Assembly: GCA_030248215.1 (NCBI GenBank)
Contig: JASANG010000845.1
Span: forward strand, 1 to 64,000
Length of the DNA: 64,000 nucleotides
DNA from: Enoplolaimus lenunculus
Taxonomy: Eukaryota > Nematoda > Enoplea > Enoplida > Thoracostomopsidae
Direction of reading: 5' to 3'
The position numbers and the translations under genes are program-made. The notes beneath the pieces were generated by a model that searched no databases, had not been told where the DNA came from, and saw only the letters and a program-made list of their open reading frames with translations. Numbering within the stretch: position 1 is the stretch's first letter; every line of letters begins with the position of its first letter. Shown here piece after piece: positions 58,255-64,000 of the stretch.

Positions 58255-58706
58255 AAGTTTATGTATATTCTTCTTTGGAGCAGCTCTAGTTTATTGTTAC
58301 CCACTTGAGATACAGGATGTGTCTGAAACAAGCGTGGACACCTACAGCTGTATCTTAAAGTTAAAGTAGAATTATCGGCCCATTTATGCAGTGACTTTAC
58401 CATAGGCTTAGGCTTAGGATTAGGCTTTAAACTTAGGCTACGGGCAAGGGATCCGTAACACGGGGTTAACGTTAAGAATTGTGCGTTTGGTACCTGTTGT
58501 CTGTCTGCCTGTAGCCATTATAGATGTCAAAATAATGAACCTTAAAGCTGACAGTTTAAAACGGCTCAGTACAGTGAGTTTTATTTCCCAAGTCTGATTT
58601 AATCATTTTTTTACAATATATCTGTCAAAAAATATAAAAACTCACACTAGCTATAACTGCAGTTAAAAAATCGAAAAGTACCGATATGGTAACAAACTGA
58701 GGACTA

Positions 58707-59018
58707 GTTACCCATAGCTACAAACGTAAGGCACCCGTATGAGTAGTAGCTATAGCTAACAATTTATTCATATAGGTTGTTTCTACCTCCTGCTATGGGC
58801 AGGTGACAAAAGAGGTACCAAGACACAATTGGTAACCAACGCGAACCCCGAACTTATATAAATTTAAACCTATGTTCCACGTTTGTAGCTATGGGTAACA
58901 ATTTATTCATATAGGTTGTTTCTACCTCCTGCTATGGGCAGGTGACAAAAGAGGTACCAAGACACAATTGGTAACCAACGCGAACCCCGAACTTATATAA
59001 ATTTAAACCTATGTTCCA
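58707..59018. repeat. 139-bp near-identical tandem duplication with inverted motif
   Basis: 58757-58879 and 58896-59018 are identical over 123 bp at an offset of 139 bp. The motif at 58879-58899 ('acgtttgtagctatgggtaa' plus C) is the exact reverse complement of 58707-58727, so the duplication lies within an element bounded by inverted copies of this 21-mer. The identity implies a very recent event. Confidence 0.9.
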
Positions 59019-60019
59019 GCCTTTTACCTGAGCCTCAGCCGGATCCTACATCTATGCTTAAACCTGAACCTTAAAATATGCGCGGGCAGTGTACAAAACC
59101 CCACGGGTGTGTAAATCTATGGGCATAACTATGATTTTATAAATTCTGTGAACATTTCGACGCAGAACGTCTTGCGTTAATACTGAAACAGTGCTTAAAA
59201 ACCCCTTATATGTATACAAAAGGGTGTAGATCAACGCCTAAATCACCCCTAGCACGCCATAAAGCGTAAAGCATAGATTTTTGGTATGGCGGTCTATATG
59301 TTCAAAAAGCGTCTATAATACAAAATCGACAATTTTATATGGTTTTTGACTACATATTTCACCTCCTATATGAAATCATTAGCGGATCCAGAGGGACGGC
59401 GGGGGCGTACGCTTCCCGCTTAAAAATTTTTGTGATATAAAATGGGGACGTGCCTACCTTAAAATTTCCCCACTTCAAAAAATGGTACATACGTATATAG
59501 CATACTCATACCTTTTGCAAGCCCACCATCCATCAGAACATTCAGGATCCGATCCGGCGCTGATTAAAATGAACAGTTTTTTTACAACGACCACTCGTTA
59601 ACCCTGGTCTAGGACACATTTTGTGCCATGCCAAATTCTATAATGTGATCGCCGCATTATAACTTATTGATCCCTAATAAAAGCCCCTCGTTGAGCCTTA
59701 GTCCAATAAACACAAAAATGATCCAAAGGTATATTTTATAGCACTAAAAGTATGCCACTGGCTCGCTGGATATGAACTAAAACACGAAATGTCTTGTAAT
59801 TATCATTTTTCACAAATTGTTACCTATTTTAGTCAATTTGCTAAAAATTATATATAAAAATGTCAAAAAATACTTTAAACTTGGTTTGTTATCAATATTT
59901 GCGCAAAATGCGTAGTCTTCACACAAGCGGTACAAGCGATGATCTTATTGAAATGTTTTCAAAAAACCTTGGTTCGCCTTGCTCTTTGATATAAACATAA
60001 CGTCTAATGCATATCGCCA
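59019..60019. other. Intergenic DNA, one repeat fragment
   Basis: 59380-59480 is a GGTAGGGACC-family fragment ('agcggatccagagggacggc', 'gtgatataaaatggggacg'). The rest is AT-rich and unrecognised. Confidence 0.4.
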
Positions 60020-60170
60020 TAACAGTAGTGTATGCATATTCCTAAACCTACGCCTATATGAGAGAATTAGCCTTTACTTAAGCTCTAGACCAAACAATTA
60101 ACCTAAAGCTTAAGCTTGTTCTATTGCACTCCCGAGGATATGCGGTTCGCCTTGATTTATACATGGGCAG
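60020..60170. mobile_element. TTAGGC-interior MITE
   Basis: 'aacagtagtgtatgcatatt' at the left, CCTAAAGC-type units inside, and 'cgccttgatttatacatggg' at the right. Matches the layout of 38335-38510. Confidence 0.6.
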
Positions 60171-62499
60171 ACATAACATACTTTAATACCTAATTATTGA
60201 ATAAAGATGTCGGCTCGCAGTCAGATCGACTTTCTGGGTGAGTCAAAATATTTTGAGAGGTGCATGTAGAGAAATTATGCGACTTATAAGCGAAGGTAAA
60301 ATATTACTATGGGGAAAGACCGTTTTGGGTGGCTGACCTTAACTCCTGATTTCTCTGACAACGAAACCGCAAAGAGAAATTGTGGGATCGCAACAGTTTT
60401 CGAAAAATTTTATGAAAAACTGTTGAAATTCTCACAAAACGGAGAAAACTTTTAACATGGATTTAAGCACTGGAAATGCTATGGAAGTACTAAAGTATAC
60501 GTGCCAAGTTGAACTTTTCCCCGCTGTCTTCCTCCAGTGGGCGTTTGTCCAAATACATCACATTTTAAAAATTTTAGCATATTTTTGCTTCTCGTTACCA
60601 CCACATATCATTTGACTCCAAAATTTGAATTTTTGATAAATTTGATTTTTTAATGACCAACATCCCCAAAAAACCAAATGAGACCGTTTATAGACCAACG
60701 CCGGCCGGCGGGGGAGTTAACAAAAGACCCGGCAGGTCTATATTTCAGGTATATATAAAATACTTTAATCCCTATATAATAAATTTTTGTTGCGTAACAT
60801 ATATACACAATTTATAATATGCATTAAAACATATATTTCGGATCAGTATCATTTTCTGCAAGCAACGCATTTCTTTCTGCAGTTGAAATGGCCATTAAAA
60901 AGTTAAATTTTTTAACGGTCGTTTAAATTTCAAACTGTTGCGAGTAAAAAGTGTGAATCCTAGCGCAAATAATTGGTTTCAAGGTCATCAAAATGATATA
61001 TTTTTATCGGTTGGATTACTGGTAGTTCCGTGAAATGCCCTTCAATAGTGTTCAGAACTGTATAGTTAGCGTATAACATTAATTCAGGGGGCGATCGGAT
61101 TTCCGGCTCCGGCAAAAAATCGACATTCTGTTCCAATTACGGTAGTTTAAAATTGCCGGATGTTTTTTTAAAACTTCAAAAAATTGAAGCCATCGTTTGT
61201 ATTTTTGTCAACTACCATGTTACTGATTGAGTTATTTTTGAGATATTTTTTTGGTCATACATGTAATGTAAATATTTGCATGTGCCCGTGTACGTTCAGA
61301 ATTTTTATTGGATTACAATAACGTTGGAAAGCGCGATAAAGATGAACAGTGTTACACTGGCGTAACAGTATATACCTCAGCATATTTCTATTCCTAAACC
61401 TAAGCCTAAACTTCAGCATAAAAATAAGTCTCAACTTCAGCGTAAGTCTATAGCTATGCCTAAGCCTTACCGCAAGTAATAATCCTAGCCAGGAAAGCGC
61501 GGTCTCGGTCAATTTTTGGTCATCACCGAACAAACTAAGATTTTCAAAATAAATTATTTCTAATGCTTTGTTTGTGATTTTTTGCGTTTTTATTAGTTTT
61601 TGTTTGTTTTCACAATATCTGCTAATAGTTGTTGCGTAAGTATGAAAATTTGTATATTCACAGCGAAATTTTACTCATCAGACATCACTGACTTCAACAA
61701 TATTAACTTCATCTTTTTACATGTTCACCAGCATTTGTTGAATCCGCGATTTCTGGTCTCGGTTCCAAACCAACGAAACTTAAAAAAACCGTGACCTGCC
61801 AAATACCGAGATTTGCTGAAACCGACACTCTCGTTCCTGATCCCAGCCACCTCTATTTTATAGTACCTAGGGAAATCTCGATGGCCAACATGGGGCAAAC
61901 GAATACGTATTGGTACTGAACGCAACGTTTACATAAACATTGAATAATGGAATACAGTAGTTGTTAAACGTTAAAAATGCATCGGCGTGAGATGTTAAGC
62001 TTTCTCACGCCAACACTTACGCGAACACCGCTTGCTACTATTCGAAGCACCTTATCATCTTTACTTCGGGAAATTTCAAACACAAGGAATCCCAACATAT
62101 TTCTGAAGTAAAAAGTAAGTTTTACCATGAGTGAAGCTATGTTCTCTCGAAATGTAAATCTGCTACACACTGGACGTATGGCCATTACTTAATAAAACGC
62201 ATGTCAAACCTGCATCATAACGGAGATAAAATATAAATTTTCGTATTGCATACTCTTTTGTTGATATATCTCACCCACTGGGGCATCATAATAAATATTA
62301 CAATGCTCACATTGATCTCGCTCAGGTAATCAAGTACTACATTTTGAGTATTAAAAATTAAACTGTAACTTGCGTCTTATTTGAGGAAGGTCACGTTCTC
62401 ACCATTGAATTTGTATCTTGGCGTCCATAAAAAGTTTTTTTACGTTTCCCTTGACCATTTGGCGAAGCGAAGGGGGCCCACACAGGCTATGGCTCCGCA
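60171..62499. other. Intergenic DNA with scattered repeat pieces
   Basis: A CTCCGGCTCC fragment lies at 61090-61160, a TTAGGC-like MITE interior at 61360-61475 ('cctaaacctaagcctaaact'), and a possible decayed inverted repeat at 61745-61880. No exon could be supported. Confidence 0.4.
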
Positions 62500-62677
62500 A
62501 TAACGATTAAAACCAAAATTTTTGTATTAAGATTTAGTACAAAAATTGCGTTTAGCTTTTCGTTCGCTTCGCTCGTGAACTTTTTGCACTAATATATTGC
62601 GCAAGCCTTCCTGTCACAAATTTAAGGATCTGCAACCGCTCTGCAATATTTTATGGATTAACAGAAATCGCCAAAAA

Positions 62678-62738
62678 GTTATTATTATTACTATTATTAT
62701 TATTACTATTATTATTATTATTATTATTTATTATAATA
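62678..62738. repeat. ATT/TTA trinucleotide microsatellite
   Basis: Repeated ATT with a few ACT interruptions over about 60 bp. It gives an artefactual poly-Asn frame on the minus strand. Confidence 0.95.
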
Positions 62739-63059
62739 ATGGTTTTAGGACTTAACATTGTTAATTTCATTTTCTTTAAACAGTAATTTTTTTTAAAATC
62801 TGCCATGTTTTTTAGTTTTTCTGAAGTGTTACAAAGTCGATGATGCTCCTCCAACTTGGAAGGGTAAATTTACTCAGAATCTGAAAATGAATTTCCAGAT
62901 AGGCTATTTTGAAAAATGAATTAAATGCAACACATAGAAAGTCTAGTGTTCGCCAGAAAAACATGGTCAAAACTGAACAAATTTTTCAACTGAGGCATAC
63001 CACGACAATTTTAACAGCTTTACCTACCCACATGGGGAGTTCTCTCTTTATTTTTACGA

Positions 63060-63195
63060 AGTTACTCAGACTCGAGCGTCACGCTTCAGTAGTTGAGCGG
63101 TCAAAGTAAACGCCCCCATCCGAGAGTCATGGCGTTCGTAATTTAGCTTGAACATGTGAGATGAAATAGAAAATATTCGTGTAGGAAATGGTTAA
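63060..63195 (+). mobile_element. tRNA-derived SINE, single copy
   Basis: 'gactcgagcgtcacgcttca' head with A-box-like TAGTTGAGCGG, weak B-box 'gcgttcgtaattt', and tail 'aatagaaaatattcgtgtag'. More diverged than the copy at 56815. Confidence 0.65.
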
Positions 63196-63609
63196 CGCGA
63201 AATTCTGGTAGCTTTGACACTGTACATATTGTAAAATTTATTATAAATCAATGTTTCTCATCATCATAGCAATATTTCTTCAATTAAGTTGTGACAGGTG
63301 GCTATTTTATAGAAAATAGTAGGATATTTTGTTTTTTTTTAATTTTAGCCAGATCTTCATGGAAAATATGCTATTACTGAAAAATGAGTGGCGTATTCGA
63401 AGTAACGCGAAACAGGGTTTTAACCAGTTTATCTTGTGACGTGTCAATTAGATTAATTGACATTGTTTCTTAAAACGATCTAAGCATCAAATAATTCGTT
63501 TCGAAAGGTTACTAACATACAGATCATTTTTATTTGTCAAAAAACATGGGCCATGTTAATTATCGGGGCCTGCACAATGGGTGGCAGAAAGACGAGGGAA
63601 TTTGAGACC

Positions 63610-63910
63610 GGTAGTGCGAACTCGACCTTAGGCTTAGCCTTATACGCTTATGGGCTTATGCTTAGGCTTTCGGTTGGCCGGCTTACTGTAGTAACTCGAA
63701 TAAGAGGGGACAGATATTTATTTTGCCTCTACCGAGGGCTTTCCCTTGTTATTTTACGGACTGTTCTTTAATTTTAAACCGTCCTCCGCAACCATTCGCT
63801 ACTGATATATTTTTCGTCTTGCAACTATCCGCCGATTTAAACGTTTATTTGTCTTCTATAAAAAGCACGAGCGATAATGTGGAGTTCACGTTATAACTGG
63901 GGCAGCGAGG
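63610..63910. mobile_element. TTAGGC-like tract and truncated CTGTAGT MITE
   Basis: 63625-63675 has 'ccttaggcttagccttatac' followed by 'gggcttatgcttaggctttc'. From 63689 a CTGTAGTAACTCGAATAAGA MITE begins and matches 24106 through 'acgagcgataatgtgg', losing the other end. The two abut, as in the intron at 41004-41660. Confidence 0.7.
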
Positions 63911-64000
63911 GACATGCTTTGTCCCATGTTGATTCTACATATATTATAAAATTGATCAAGCATATATAGGCTTAACAGACATCAGAACATAATTCCACAA

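Noticed and set aside
62651-62854. Minus-strand frame with a poly-Asn run
   Set aside because: The Asn run is the ATT/TTA microsatellite, with no other coding evidence.

Overview
This looks like nuclear DNA from a repeat-rich invertebrate animal. It is AT-rich, contains split genes with GT/AG introns and only a few short exons, and is packed with small inverted-repeat transposons, tRNA-derived SINEs, a LINE 3' fragment and microsatellites. Degenerate TTAGGC-type tracts (GCCTAA on the other strand) recur throughout. TTAGGC is the canonical nematode telomere unit, so a nematode is my best guess, but that inference is weak because the tracts sit inside transposons. I see no bacterial-style genes, no rRNA, no CRISPR array and no recognisable virus-derived element.

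Layout. 0.9-2.3 kb: three short minus-strand exons of a Gly/Pro-rich protein gene that runs off the left edge or is broken up. 2.7-3.1 kb: one small transposon nested in another. 4.4-11.2 kb: a giant inverted repeat with arms of about 3 kb. Each arm holds a LINE 3' end, and a 184-bp transposon sits at the centre. 11.2-39 kb: gene-poor DNA built from at least ten families of short inverted-repeat elements, a head-to-tail SINE multimer (28.2-28.8 kb), a fold-back element (34.6-35.2 kb) and several local duplications. A pair of possible exons at 29.6-29.96 kb is uncertain. 40.1-45.7 kb (+): a five-exon gene for a single-pass membrane protein with a glycosylated ectodomain and a long cytoplasmic tail. 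48.2-56.3 kb (+): an eight-exon gene for a cytosolic GAPR-1-like CAP-domain protein with a low-complexity N-terminal extension. 56.4-64 kb: more short transposons, SINEs and tandem repeats.

The two best gene models were assembled by hand from splice signals and reading-frame phase, and every junction joins in phase. Their introns have absorbed many transposons. The genes show no functional link to one another. The most distinctive feature of the window is that several unrelated inverted-repeat transposon families all carry internal arrays resembling the TTAGGC telomere repeat.
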